The notes under the pieces: model-generated
Databases searched by the model: none
What the model saw: the letters and a program-made list of their open reading frames with translations, nothing else
Told to the model about the DNA's origin: nothing
Translations under genes and position numbers: made by a program
From: Anaerolineaceae bacterium UBA2274
GTDB taxonomy: Bacteria; Chloroflexota; Anaerolineae; Anaerolineales; Anaerolineaceae
NCBI GenBank assembly: GCA_002347705.1
Contig: DDWY01000060.1
Span: forward strand, 1-22,532
Direction of reading: 5' to 3'
DNA: 22,532 nt
In this document: piece after piece, positions 1 to 7,324 of the stretch
Layout of the letters: each line of letters begins with the position of its first letter
How positions within the stretch are numbered: the first letter of the stretch is position 1

Positions 1-84
1 GGTTGTGTATCTTTCATTTTGTTTCCATTTTTGATGATTTATTAGCACGTCAGTCAAACTGCAGAGAGATCCTGGTCCTGCCGG

Positions 85-1173
85 CTATGGGGTAAGCGAC
101 TCGCGGATATAGTCCGGCACCTCCGCGTGTGGCACAAGCACCCATCCGCCGCCAGAGGTGATGTAGCTGTGGAACATCGCCGAAGGTATCTCGCGTACGT
201 GGATGTCTTGCTTATCAATTTGCTGCGAAAGGCAATAGAAGCTCTGCAGATCGCGCAGCGTCAGATCGCTTTGAGTCGAGTCATCTTTGATCAAAGCGAC
301 AATCAGACTCAACACCTTGGCAGGGCTCAAGTCGCTGCGAACTTTTTCGAGCAAAGCTTTCAGCACCACTGTCTGACGGTCGATGCGCCTGAAGTCGCTG
401 TCGTATTGCCTGATTCGCATAAAAGCGACCGCGCGTTCGCCATCAAATTGGTTGACTCCGGCTGGCAAATAATTGTGGGCATCTGATGCCGGGGTTTCGA
501 GCGTCACCTCCACACCCCCAACAGCATCTATGTATCTTGCGATCTCGTCAAGATGCAGCACAAACTGATGGTCGATCTCCACGCCGAAATTGTAAGCCAG
601 GTTCTCCGCCAGCGCTTCTGCCCCGCTGCCAGCCCCCAAAAAATACTCGCCGTAGCCGAAAGTGGCGTTGATCCGTCCTTTTTGGATGCCGTACGTCTCA
701 AAACCCACCACCGAGACGAAAAAATCGCGCGGAATGGCAACCAGGTTGATCTCTGGCTTCGAAAAGTCGATCCTTGCCAGCCGGATGGCGTCCGCCTGGG
801 CGTGCTCATCGATGCCGAGGATCAGCAGCGTAAGCGCATCCAACCTGCCGCACACTTCCGCTTGCGGGGTTGGCGTGGATGAGGTGGTTGGTGTATTTTG
901 CGCGGCATCAGAGTCGATTTCCGATTGCAGGGCAACAGGTGTGATCAGGATTGGTGCCTCGCCTGCATCCTCTGCCAGCTCAGTCGGAAGAGCCTGGATC
1001 AACTCGTAGAATTCCGGGGCGATGGTTGCCAGCGTACCAGGCGTCAATGCCAGGGGTGCCGAGCCTTCAGATGGCAGCGTCGTTTGCACGATGCATGCGC
1101 TCGGCAGGAGAGCCAGCAACAGGCAAAAGCAAAGAATTATGTGCCGTTTTCGCGTGATATTGTTGGGTTTCAT
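85..1173 (-). CDS. LCP (LytR-CpsA-Psr) family cell-envelope protein
   Basis: A 362-residue exported protein. The N-terminus is basic, then hydrophobic, and ends in a lipobox-like LPSAC (Cys27), so it is probably a lipoprotein or is membrane anchored. A low-complexity Ser/Thr/Pro linker follows (about 85-105). The LCP domain spans about 110-300. It shows LLILGID, the acidic/basic motif DAIRLARID, the IPRDF motif and the late Arg cluster RIRQYDSDFRRIDRQ, which are the residues LCP enzymes use to bind polyprenyl pyrophosphate and metal. Family members attach glycopolymers to the cell wall or envelope; what is transferred here is unknown, and Chloroflexota envelopes are atypical. It lies 113 bp downstream of a NusG/RfaH-like gene on the same strand, which fits polysaccharide-related function. 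No strong Shine-Dalgarno sequence is visible at this ATG. Family call is firm; substrate is inference. Confidence 0.9.
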   Translation of the reverse strand: MKPNNITRKRHIILCFCLLLALLPSACIVQTTLPSEGSAPLALTPGTLATIAPEFYELIQALPTELAEDAGEAPILITPVALQSEIDSDAAQNTPTTSSTPTPQAEVCGRLDALTLLILGIDEHAQADAIRLARIDFSKPEINLVAIPRDFFVSVVGFETYGIQKGRINATFGYGEYFLGAGSGAEALAENLAYNFGVEIDHQFVLHLDEIARYIDAVGGVEVTLETPASDAHNYLPAGVNQFDGERAVAFMRIRQYDSDFRRIDRQTVVLKALLEKVRSDLSPAKVLSLIVALIKDDSTQSDLTLRDLQSFYCLSQQIDKQDIHVREIPSAMFHSYITSGGGWVLVPHAEVPDYIRESLTP

Positions 1174-1215
1174 CGGTTAAGGATTAACTTGTTAACTGGT
1201 TTAATACACGCCTCC

Positions 1216-1249
1216 GCCCTTCCGACATGCCTTTCATCTCGGACAGGGC
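1216..1249. other. Hairpin between the NusG-like and LCP genes
   Basis: The arms GCCCTTCCGA (1216-1225) and TCGGACAGGGC (1239-1249) pair with a single bulged base, leaving a 13-nt loop. In the minus-strand transcript this falls in the 113-nt leader between the NusG-like and LCP genes. There is no U-tract after it on that strand, so it does not look like a simple terminator. It could be an RNA leader structure or a spacer palindrome. Confidence 0.45.
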
Positions 1250-1286
1250 TTTACTTTATTCGTCTACCCCCTCTTCTTTGGCTATT

Positions 1287-1850
1287 TCAGCCGTTTTTTA
1301 CTGGCTTTCGGCGCACCTTCTCCACCGGAACTTCCATTCGCATCATACTACCCTGCATCATTTTTAGAAGCACAGACACCCGTTCCTTGCCATTAACGCA
1401 CTTCTCAAAAATACCTTCCAGCTGCCCAATTATACTGTCTTCCACCAGTACAGCATCACCCGCCACGAAACCCGAGCGTGCCTGCTTTTGTTCGAGATTG
1501 AGTTGCTGTGTTTGGCGCCGGACCGCCTCGATCAGGTTGTTGGAAATGGGCGCGGGAATGCCGTCAAAATGAACCAGACCGATCACGCCCCTCATCAAGA
1601 ATACTTTTTCAGCGTAGAGTTTTTCGGGCTCGTCGTTTACAAAAAGGTATCCCGGGAAATAAGGTTTGAGCGTATGAGAACGGGGATTGACCGGTTTGAC
1701 CGCATAGACCGGCAGGTAATTGGGGATGAATTTGGCTTTTAATTGGTCGTTGACAATGAACTCCATGTTTGACTTGCAGCGCAAAGCGTACCAGCGATCA
1801 CTGGAACCTTTTGAGGTAGTTTCATTGCTGCTGAGGCCTTCCATCTCCAT
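1287..1850 (-). CDS. NusG/RfaH-like transcription (anti)termination factor
   Basis: 187 residues. The NGN domain occupies about residues 18-115: it begins RWYALRCKSNMEFIVNDQL, like the WY-x-NusG start, and contains the KPYFPGYLFV segment typical of NusG, RfaH and UpxY proteins. A KOW-type C-terminal domain follows (about 125-180), starting GFVAGDAVLVEDSIIGQLEG. Such proteins bind the RNA polymerase clamp and change pausing or termination. Specialised paralogues commonly act on long polysaccharide operons. The divergent sequence and the neighbouring LCP gene favour a specialised paralogue over housekeeping nusG, which would normally sit beside secE and rplK. The ATG at 1850 was chosen because a TATAAT box lies just upstream; an in-frame ATG at 1844 is an alternative. 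Confidence 0.85.
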   Translation of the reverse strand: MEMEGLSSNETTSKGSSDRWYALRCKSNMEFIVNDQLKAKFIPNYLPVYAVKPVNPRSHTLKPYFPGYLFVNDEPEKLYAEKVFLMRGVIGLVHFDGIPAPISNNLIEAVRRQTQQLNLEQKQARSGFVAGDAVLVEDSIIGQLEGIFEKCVNGKERVSVLLKMMQGSMMRMEVPVEKVRRKPVKNG

Positions 1851-1864
1851 GTCCCTGTCGCGTT

Positions 1865-1870
1865 ATTATA
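1865..1870 (-). promoter_or_regulatory. -10 box for the NusG-like gene
   Basis: A perfect TATAAT reads on the minus strand 14 nt before the ATG at 1850, which would give a very short leader. No convincing -35 hexamer is visible at 16-18 bp. The identification rests on the hexamer and its position only. Confidence 0.45.
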
Positions 1871-1934
1871 ACCTGTCTTTAATTCATATGACACATCGCA
1901 CCCGCTCCTTTTCTGTCATCCGCGCGTGGACTTA

Positions 1935-2482
1935 TGTAGGGTGGATTGGCGTCATAATATCTGTGCATTCCTAAACTTCGCTATAGCCAACCCACCATTA
2001 ACAACAAATCCGTCACATCGTGCCCTCTGGGTTTTGCAATCTCTATTGCGCCTGTGCCCGCCGTAGGCCGGATTGCGCATTTCAATCCGGCATTTTAGTA
2101 TTCGCAAGAATAGTTCATTTGTAGGGTGGGTTGGCATCACAATACCTGGATCTGCCTCAGCATCATGAGAGCCCCCACAATAACCAGGGATTCTGTCACA
2201 TCATGCCCTCTTGCTATCACAAGCGCAGTTCGGACGCCGGAAATCGTCCCCTATGGGTATTGCGGTTTTCAATCCGGCAATTCAATCGTCGCCTGCACCG
2301 GTCTTTTGTAGGGTGGGTCCATGTGCCCGCGAAGCAGGGTATGGCGTCAAAGTCTCTCGACCTACCTCAACATCTACAAAGCCAACCCACCATAACCAGG
2401 AATTCTGTCACATCGTGCCCTCTTGCTATCGTGAGGGCTTTGCGCCTGTCCCCGCAAAGCATGTTACGGCAATCTCCCACTA
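1935..2482. repeat. Three diverged tandem copies of a ~185-bp intergenic unit
   Basis: Copies begin with TGTAGGGTGG at 1935, 2120 and about 2307, giving periods of 185 and 187 bp. Each copy later carries GTCACATC(G/A)TGCCCTCT (from 2012, 2195 and 2407). Copies 2 and 3 share a long block around ATAACCAGG...TTCTGTCACATC (2180-2219 and 2392-2430). The third copy seems to carry about 25 extra bases near its start. In copy 1 the arms GGTGGATTGGC (1940-1950) and GCCAACCCACC (1986-1996) pair with one mismatch; copy 3 retains a similar pair. Short ORFs here are not conserved between copies and look non-coding. This, together with the heptamer array, fills the 770-bp gap between the NusG-like and patatin genes. 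Confidence 0.75.
2067..2091. repeat. Perfect GTAGGCCGGATTG-type palindrome
   Basis: GCCGGATTG (2067-2075) and CAATCCGGC (2083-2091) form a perfect 9-bp stem with a 7-nt loop inside the first 185-bp unit. The start CGTAGGCCGGATT recurs at about 20459-20471, and CAATCCGGC recurs in the second unit near 2272. It resembles a short dispersed REP-type palindrome. Confidence 0.6.
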
Positions 2483-2580
2483 CTTCACCTACCCCCTATC
2501 ACCTATCACCCATCACCTATTACCTACCACCTATCACCTATCACCCATCACCCATCACCTACCACCTATCACCCATCACC
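2483..2580. repeat. Heptamer tandem array, consensus TATCACC (14 units)
   Basis: From 2497 to 2580 there are exactly twelve 7-bp units of the form YAYYACC (TATCACC, CATCACC, TACCACC, TATTACC) with no spacers. Two degenerate units precede them (2483-2496). The array ends 40 bp before the patatin-like start. The same heptamer is repeated at 20368-20436. Contiguity and the strict 7-bp period rule out CRISPR. Confidence 0.9.
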
Positions 2581-2620
2581 TTCATTATGGTATATTTCAA
2601 CGCACACAAAGGACGGTCAT

Positions 2621-3514
2621 ATGGCGAAAAATATCGTACTGGCATTGGGCGGCGGCGGGATCAGAGGCATCGCCCACCTCGGAGTAGTTCAGTGTCTGCT
2701 GGATAACGAATACGAGATCGACGGGATAGCAGGTACTAGCGCTGGCGGCATGTTTGGCGCACCGCTTGCGGCTAAAGTTCCGACGAGTGAAATTCTCACT
2801 GCGGTTGAAAATTTTTTCAAAAGCCCTGATTTTAGCCGTTCTTCTTCCGACTCCGCTTCATTGGTTGGAACCACCGGGATCGAACGCGTGCTGGCAAAAT
2901 TCATTGAAGGCAAAACCTTCAAGGACCTGCCCATCAAGTTTTCAGTGACCTCAGTCAGCCTCAAAACCGGCGAAGAAGTGATCATCACCGAAGGCGATGT
3001 CATAAAAGCGGTGCTTTCAACCATAGCCATTCCCGGACTTTTCCCAACCAGGGGACAGGACTTACTCGCGGACGGCGGTGTTCTGGACCCAATTCCCGTC
3101 GGACCAGCACGCGCGTTGAACCCTTCTGCTCCTGTTATCGCCGTGCCGCTTCATACCAAGCCTGCTGATTTTTCTCCACTGAACAGCAGCACCGTCGTGA
3201 TTGACCAGATCCCTGAGGTCATCGTTGACCGGCTCACAAAAACAAGACTTGGCGAGTCATTGAGAAATTTGAATGTTGGGGTTGAGCTCGGTTCGGATCG
3301 GCTGGCTGAAATACTCCTGGAGCTCACCAAACCGGATGTAATCGTCAGACCAATTGTGGGGCATTATGCAATGCTCCAAAAAGTGGATCCGACTGAGCTA
3401 TATGATGAGGGCTACCGGGCCATGCAAAGCCAGTTGCCAGCCCTGAATGACGCTCTTTCCTTTGTAAAAAGCATTAAACGAATCACAAAATATACAACGG
3501 CAAATTCAAAATAA
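2621..3514 (+). CDS. Patatin-like phospholipase family protein
   Basis: 297 residues, probably a cytoplasmic or membrane-associated lipid acyl hydrolase. The patatin signature is complete: the glycine-rich oxyanion loop GGGGIRG (10-16), the nucleophile motif GTSAG with Ser40, and the second member of the catalytic dyad in ADGG (Asp151). The fold is a Ser-Asp dyad rather than a triad. The closest style is the bacterial RssA/YchK-like group; the natural lipid substrate cannot be told from sequence. The start is supported by AAAGGA (2608-2613) 7 nt before the ATG, and a TATATT stretch lies between the heptamer array and the RBS. It stands alone on this strand and converges on the SH3 gene with only 4 bp between stop codons. 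Confidence 0.93.
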   Translation: MAKNIVLALGGGGIRGIAHLGVVQCLLDNEYEIDGIAGTSAGGMFGAPLAAKVPTSEILTAVENFFKSPDFSRSSSDSASLVGTTGIERVLAKFIEGKTFKDLPIKFSVTSVSLKTGEEVIITEGDVIKAVLSTIAIPGLFPTRGQDLLADGGVLDPIPVGPARALNPSAPVIAVPLHTKPADFSPLNSSTVVIDQIPEVIVDRLTKTRLGESLRNLNVGVELGSDRLAEILLELTKPDVIVRPIVGHYAMLQKVDPTELYDEGYRAMQSQLPALNDALSFVKSIKRITKYTTANSK

Positions 3515-3518
3515 GGGT

Positions 3519-4145
3519 TTACCCTCGCCGCAATATGGCGATCAGCGAAAGGAAAAGACCCAAGCCCGCGAGCGTGATGATCACATAACCAATCGGGATG
3601 CCTCCAGTCGCAGTTCCCCCAGTTTCAGCTTGAAAGGTGGGGATCAGCAGAGCTGGCGGTTCGGTGAAGGTGGGCAGGCGCGAAGGCTGAGCAGTGATGA
3701 TAAACTGCGCCGCCAGCGTCGGATCAATGGTTTTCGTGATCGATGGAGTCTCAGTTGGCGGTGCCTGCAGCATAGGCAAGGTGCCCCCAAAAACCTCAAC
3801 GCGGTCCAAAACCACCCAACCTCTGTCACTTGGTGCTCCGGCGTATTCGATCTGCACATAGCTGCCATAGTAACCAAACGCACTGGCTTCCTGCCCCACC
3901 AAAAACACACCCACCTGGGATGAGGTCGGGCTCGGACCACTGCGCACATTCAAGGGAATGGTTGGCTCACCGATCGCCCGCACCCATAATCCTCTGGGTG
4001 TGCCGGTGACAGTAGGAATTTCAAGCGTTGGGAACTGACCCGCAACTTGAGATGTGATCCCAGGCATCAAGAAAACCAGGATGACCAAAATAATCCCAAG
4101 CACAAAAGCAAGTTTTGTTAATCGACGTCTTACATGACCAAACAT
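3519..4145 (-). CDS. Membrane-anchored SH3-domain protein
   Basis: 208 residues. An N-terminal hydrophobic helix (about 11-34) acts as signal or anchor. It is followed by a bacterial SH3-type region (about 52-120) with LNVRSGPSPTSSQVGVFLVGQ, typical of SH3b modules that recur in envelope proteins, and W109-type GWVVLDRVEV. A Pro/Thr-rich linker (about 125-170) leads to a second hydrophobic helix (about 182-204) and a short basic end (LRRG). The likely arrangement is an extracytoplasmic SH3b domain held between two membrane helices. SH3b domains usually bind wall peptides or act as targeting modules; the ligand here is unknown. It is divergent from the zinc-ribbon gene, with 66 bp between starts. 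Confidence 0.75.
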   Translation of the reverse strand: MFGHVRRRLTKLAFVLGIILVILVFLMPGITSQVAGQFPTLEIPTVTGTPRGLWVRAIGEPTIPLNVRSGPSPTSSQVGVFLVGQEASAFGYYGSYVQIEYAGAPSDRGWVVLDRVEVFGGTLPMLQAPPTETPSITKTIDPTLAAQFIITAQPSRLPTFTEPPALLIPTFQAETGGTATGGIPIGYVIITLAGLGLFLSLIAILRRG

Positions 4146-4171
4146 TTTTGTTGCCTCTTACTTTTCCCGAT

Positions 4172-4177
4172 TATAAT
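4172..4177 (+). promoter_or_regulatory. -10 box for the zinc-ribbon gene
   Basis: A perfect TATAAT, preceded 18 bp upstream by a loose -35 candidate TTGTTG (4148-4153). It lies 34 nt before the ATG at 4212, in the intergenic stretch shared with the divergent SH3 gene. Confidence 0.5.
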
Positions 4178-4211
4178 CTAAAGCTGAACGCATCATGGAT
4201 TGAGAGACCAA

Positions 4212-4799
4212 ATGACCACATGCATTTATCATGGAGATATCGAACCGGAAGACCTGGCCAGGAATCTGATGGCATATTACAACCGCGGCAACTACCAGGT
4301 TCAGCGCTATGGCTCAGGCGACAAGCTTGCTGTGCAAATCGCCACCCGGCAAAACCGGCGTTCCGGCGGACAAACAGCTCTGACTGCCAACATCTCCAAA
4401 GTTGAGGACGGGGTCAGCGTGACCCTGAGCAATCAGATGTGGTTTGGGCTGGCAGCCAGCCTCGGTCTGACAGCTATCAGCGCGCTCAGAAACCCGCTCA
4501 CGTTGATCAATCGCATCGATGATATCGCGCAGGATGTCGAATCCCTGCAGCTTGAAGAAGCAATCTGGGATGTCATCAACCAAACCGCCCGTCAGCACGG
4601 AACCGGAAAACGCCTCTCAGAACGTCTCAGTCGCACGGTTTGCCCCTATTGTCTTACTGCCAACCCCATCGCATCCGCGCGCTGCCTGGCTTGCGGAGCT
4701 CCCCTTGGCGAGGTACAGCCCACCACTTGTCCGCATTGCGGTTTCGTGGTCAGCCAGAACGAAAAGATCTGTCCGAACTGCCATCGACCCCTTATTTGA
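4212..4799 (+). CDS. Zinc-ribbon protein of unknown function
   Basis: 195 residues from ATG 4212, which has GAGAG five nucleotides upstream; an in-frame TTG at 4200 is less likely. The N-terminal 90 residues have no motif I recognise: MTTCIYHGDIEPEDLARNLM followed by a segment likely to be a small alpha/beta domain. A hydrophobic stretch follows (MWFGLAASLGLTAISAL). The C-terminus holds two zinc-ribbon halves: CPYC...CLAC (about residues 144-164) and CPHC...CPNC (about 176-192), four CxxC pairs in all. Such double zinc ribbons occur in small regulatory or membrane-associated proteins of many bacteria. Function is not assigned. It is 58 bp upstream of degV and may be co-transcribed. Confidence 0.8.
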   Translation: MTTCIYHGDIEPEDLARNLMAYYNRGNYQVQRYGSGDKLAVQIATRQNRRSGGQTALTANISKVEDGVSVTLSNQMWFGLAASLGLTAISALRNPLTLINRIDDIAQDVESLQLEEAIWDVINQTARQHGTGKRLSERLSRTVCPYCLTANPIASARCLACGAPLGEVQPTTCPHCGFVVSQNEKICPNCHRPLI

Positions 4800-4857
4800 G
4801 TGTCGGTAGAAATTTATTTTTTTATTCAATCCGGGTAATCTCCGGAGAGGTGAATTT

Positions 4858-5703
4858 ATGATCAAAATCATTGCCGATACCACCTGCGGTTTGCCGCTTG
4901 ATATTCTCAAACAGGCTGGGATAGAAGTACTGCCGCAGATTATTACCTTTGGGAACGAAACATTCCGCGATGACACGGAAATGGATACCGGGAGTTTCCT
5001 TCAAAAGCTGCGCGCATCCAAGACCCTCCCGGGAACCGCCGCGCCTCCCCCTGCCCTTTACACTCCCATCTACGAACATATCCTTGCTGCAGGCGACACC
5101 GCGCTGGTCATCACACCTTCTGCCAAAGTCAGCGGCACTTTCCGAAGCGCCACAGTAGCGGCAGGCGAATTTCAGACTGACCAGATCCACATTGTTGATA
5201 CCAGCACAATTGCAGGTGGATTAGGATCGCTCGTATTGGCAGCACAGAGATGGGCGGATGCCGGGCTGACTATTGAGGAAGTCAAAGAAAATATCATGGA
5301 CATGGCTTCTCGCGAACGTTTGTTCTTCCTTGTTCCAACTCTGGAATACCTGCACAAAGGTGGAAGGATAGGTGGCGCGTCCAAGCTCGTTGGTACGATT
5401 TTGCAGATTGTACCCATATTGACGGTAAAAGAAGGTCAGGTTGAATCATTTGACAAAGTTCGATCAGTGAAACAGGCTATACGCACAATTGTCAACATGA
5501 ACACTGAGTACTGCAAAGACAACCCTGAACCCTATCTAACGATCAGCGAATGTGACTCTGAACCTCTGTTGACACAGGTCAGTCAGGAACTTACCGCTGC
5601 CACAGGCATCCAGGATATCCCCAGGTACACGATTCCACCGGCAATCGTAGTGCATGTTGGTCCGGGCGTGATTGAGACCAGTTGTTTTGCAACTCGGTTA
5701 TGA
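4858..5703 (+). CDS. DegV family fatty-acid-binding protein
   Basis: 281 residues, the usual DegV length. It starts with the family pattern IKIIADTTCGLP and contains the second signature SGTFRSA (near residue 95) and HKGGRIGG (near 169). The C-terminus retains HVGPGVI, the family GPG turn. DegV (FakB-like) proteins bind a single fatty acid and present it to the FakA kinase in phospholipid synthesis in Firmicutes; no fakA is present in this window, so the partner here is unknown. The usual TSxPS lipid-contact motif is altered to GTAAPPPA (about 59-66). CGGAGAGG, 7 nt before the ATG, is a strong RBS. Confidence 0.92.
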   Translation: MIKIIADTTCGLPLDILKQAGIEVLPQIITFGNETFRDDTEMDTGSFLQKLRASKTLPGTAAPPPALYTPIYEHILAAGDTALVITPSAKVSGTFRSATVAAGEFQTDQIHIVDTSTIAGGLGSLVLAAQRWADAGLTIEEVKENIMDMASRERLFFLVPTLEYLHKGGRIGGASKLVGTILQIVPILTVKEGQVESFDKVRSVKQAIRTIVNMNTEYCKDNPEPYLTISECDSEPLLTQVSQELTAATGIQDIPRYTIPPAIVVHVGPGVIETSCFATRL

Positions 5704-5737
5704 ACCTCACACAAACTTAATTGGAATCACAAATCTG

Positions 5738-6400
5738 ATGGAAGGCGAAACCCCCTCACTGAAAAAATCCAAAATTCCTGATTGGGTTCTGTTTACAGAT
5801 GTAAGCCTGGTGGTGATCAATAAACCAGCGGGGCTGCTCTCAGTGCCCGACGGCTACAATCCTTCTTTGCCGCATTTGCGTTCGGTTCTCGAGCCGTATC
5901 TCGGCAAGCTCTGGATGGTGCACCGGCTCGATAAAGAAACCAGCGGTCTGATGGTATTGGCAAGGGATGCGGACTCACATCGCGAGCTAAACCGCCAGTT
6001 CCGGGAGCACGAACCCATCAAACGCTACACTGCGCAGGTTGCCCCCCAGCCCTCCTGGAATGAAATAAGTCTTGATGCGCCGTTGAAGGTTAATGCGGAC
6101 CGCGCCCACCGCACTCGGGTTGATTTTGAAAAAGGAAAACCTGCCCGGACAGATTTCGTGGTGCGCCGGCAAGAGGAAAACTGGGCTGAACTCGTCTGCA
6201 CGCTGCATACCGGCATCACCCACCAGATCCGGGCTCACCTCTACCACTTGGGTTTGGGCATTCTTGGAGATCCGCTTTATCAGCCTCCGCAGTTCAAAAC
6301 TGCCTCGAAGCCAGAGGTCGAGCGCATGATGCTCTACGCCTCAGAACTCACCTTCACCCACCCAAAAACCGGTACACTTTTGCGCTTTCGCATCGGATAA
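5738..6400 (+). CDS. RluA-family RNA pseudouridine synthase
   Basis: 221 residues from ATG 5738. It isomerises uridine to pseudouridine in rRNA or tRNA. The catalytic motif HRLDKETSGLMVLA carries the nucleophilic Asp65. VVINKPAGLLSVPDG is the early family motif, and GITHQIRAHLYHLGLGILGDPLY is the late one. There is no S4 domain at the N-terminus, which fits the short RluA/TruC-like branch; the target position cannot be predicted. An upstream in-frame TTG at 5672 would add 22 residues overlapping the end of degV; those residues do not resemble the family, so the ATG was preferred although its RBS is weak. Confidence 0.92.
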   Translation: MEGETPSLKKSKIPDWVLFTDVSLVVINKPAGLLSVPDGYNPSLPHLRSVLEPYLGKLWMVHRLDKETSGLMVLARDADSHRELNRQFREHEPIKRYTAQVAPQPSWNEISLDAPLKVNADRAHRTRVDFEKGKPARTDFVVRRQEENWAELVCTLHTGITHQIRAHLYHLGLGILGDPLYQPPQFKTASKPEVERMMLYASELTFTHPKTGTLLRFRIG

Positions 6401-6419
6401 CACGCGAAAAATCTATGCA

Positions 6420-6465
6420 CTTTTGCGTTTTGGATATGACAAAAGAGAGCGCAAAAGCGCAAAAC
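6420..6465. repeat. Dispersed CTTTTGCG palindrome, copy A
   Basis: CTTTTGCG (6420-6427) pairs with CGCAAAAG (6450-6457), and the right arm is repeated as CGCAAAAC (6458-6465). Read on the minus strand, the block aligns with 20313-20360 over about 45 bp, including TTTTGCGCTTTTGCGC, a central TGTCAT/TGCATGTC region and CAAAACGCAAAAG. It sits 20 bp after the pseudouridine synthase stop. Confidence 0.7.
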
Positions 6466-6563
6466 CGCCCATTTGATTTACCCCGTCGTAGGGAACGTGG
6501 CCCTGCCCTGGTAGCGCAGCGGATAGGGTGTCCCGTTCCTCTCCCATTTTCAACCAAAAAAGA
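6466..6563. other. Non-coding gap with GTAGGG-type repeat debris
   Basis: No gene is visible. The stretch CGTAGGGAACG...GTAGCGCAGCGGATAGGGTG (about 6487-6533) resembles the repeat-rich DNA near 20480-20580, which has GAAGCGCAGCGG and CGAGCGCAGCGAACGG. Its D-arm-like part was considered as a tRNA remnant and rejected. Confidence 0.4.
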
Positions 6564-7268
6564 TTACACCCACAACGAAGGATGCTTTTGCCGGATTGAC
6601 GTAAACCCGTGTAAACCTATAATGACATGATCGAGCACGCGAATATCCAGCAATTTCCCCGCCTCAATGATCGCCCGCGTCATATTAACGTCTTCCGGGC
6701 TTTCAGTCGGATCCCCCGAGGGATGATTATGTGCCACCATAACCGCGTTGGCATTCTTGCTGACCACCAGCTTAAAAACTTCGCTTACGCGCACAGTCGT
6801 GGCATCCTGCGAACCCTTGTAAAGCTGCTTTTTATCCATCACGACATTGCGGGCATTCAGCCACACTACCCAAAACTCTTCCTGGTCACTGCCGCGCAGG
6901 TCATGCCCGAGCATTTCCACCAGATCCTGTGGGGTTTTAATGACCCAGCTTTTTCCCCTTTCCGCGGAACTCAAACGATAACCAACTTCGACCGCGGCTT
7001 TAATGCGCGCCGCTTTTGCCTCTCCAACACCCTTGATCTCCAGCAGCCGAGAGATGTCTTCCCGGTGGATGCCGCTGAATCCCCCCAGCCCCTGCAGGAT
7101 CTGCTGAGCCAGGTCGATCGCGCTGGTGCCCGCGCGTCCGCTGCCCAGCAGGACTGCCAGCAGCTCTCCGTCGCTGAGAGCCCGAACGCCTTTCTGCAGC
7201 AGACGCTCACGCGGGCGGTCATCTTCAGGCAGATCTTCGATTAAGAGGCTTGGACGTTCATCAGACAT
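6564..7268 (-). CDS. radC: RadC-family JAB1/MPN-domain protein
   Basis: 234 residues, normal for RadC. An N-terminal UPF0758 region (PRERLLQKGVRALSDGELLAVLLGSG) is followed by a helix-hairpin-helix segment (LLEIKGVGEAKAARIKAAVE, about 75-95). The C-terminal JAMM domain has the complete metal motif with His180, His182 and Asp193 (AHNHPSGDPTESPED). The name DNA repair protein is historical; its role in repair is disputed and its activity is not established. It diverges from the RsbW-like gene with 56 bp between starts. A TAAAAT stretch at about 7273-7279 on the minus strand may serve as -10; the RBS is weak. Confidence 0.93.
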   Translation of the reverse strand: MSDERPSLLIEDLPEDDRPRERLLQKGVRALSDGELLAVLLGSGRAGTSAIDLAQQILQGLGGFSGIHREDISRLLEIKGVGEAKAARIKAAVEVGYRLSSAERGKSWVIKTPQDLVEMLGHDLRGSDQEEFWVVWLNARNVVMDKKQLYKGSQDATTVRVSEVFKLVVSKNANAVMVAHNHPSGDPTESPEDVNMTRAIIEAGKLLDIRVLDHVIIGLHGFTSIRQKHPSLWV

Positions 7269-7295
7269 GCCACAATTTTACCCTTTTCCGCATGT

Positions 7296-7301
7296 TATAA
7301 T
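7296..7301 (+). promoter_or_regulatory. -10 box for the kinase/phosphatase operon
   Basis: A perfect TATAAT, 23 nt before the ATG at 7325; AAGGA (7312-7316) follows with an 8-nt spacing. No strong -35 is visible at the proper distance, so an activator or an alternative sigma factor could be involved. That last point is inference. Confidence 0.5.
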
Positions 7302-7324
7302 CGCCTCAATCAAGGAAACCATCC

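Noticed and set aside
898..1572. A 224-codon plus-strand frame over the LCP and NusG-like genes
   Set aside because: It crosses two well-supported minus-strand genes and shows no domain motif.
1952..2140. Small minus-strand frame in the 185-bp repeats
   Set aside because: The reading frame is not kept between repeat copies, and no RBS is visible.
5672..5737. Longer pseudouridine synthase starting at TTG 5672
   Set aside because: It overlaps the end of degV, and the extra residues do not resemble the family; ATG 5738 gives a normal N-terminus.
6507..6545. tRNA-like stretch GTAGCGCAGCGGATAGGG
   Set aside because: The D-arm does not pair fully, no T-arm or matching acceptor is found, and similar GAGCGCAGCG phrases occur in repeat DNA near 20570.
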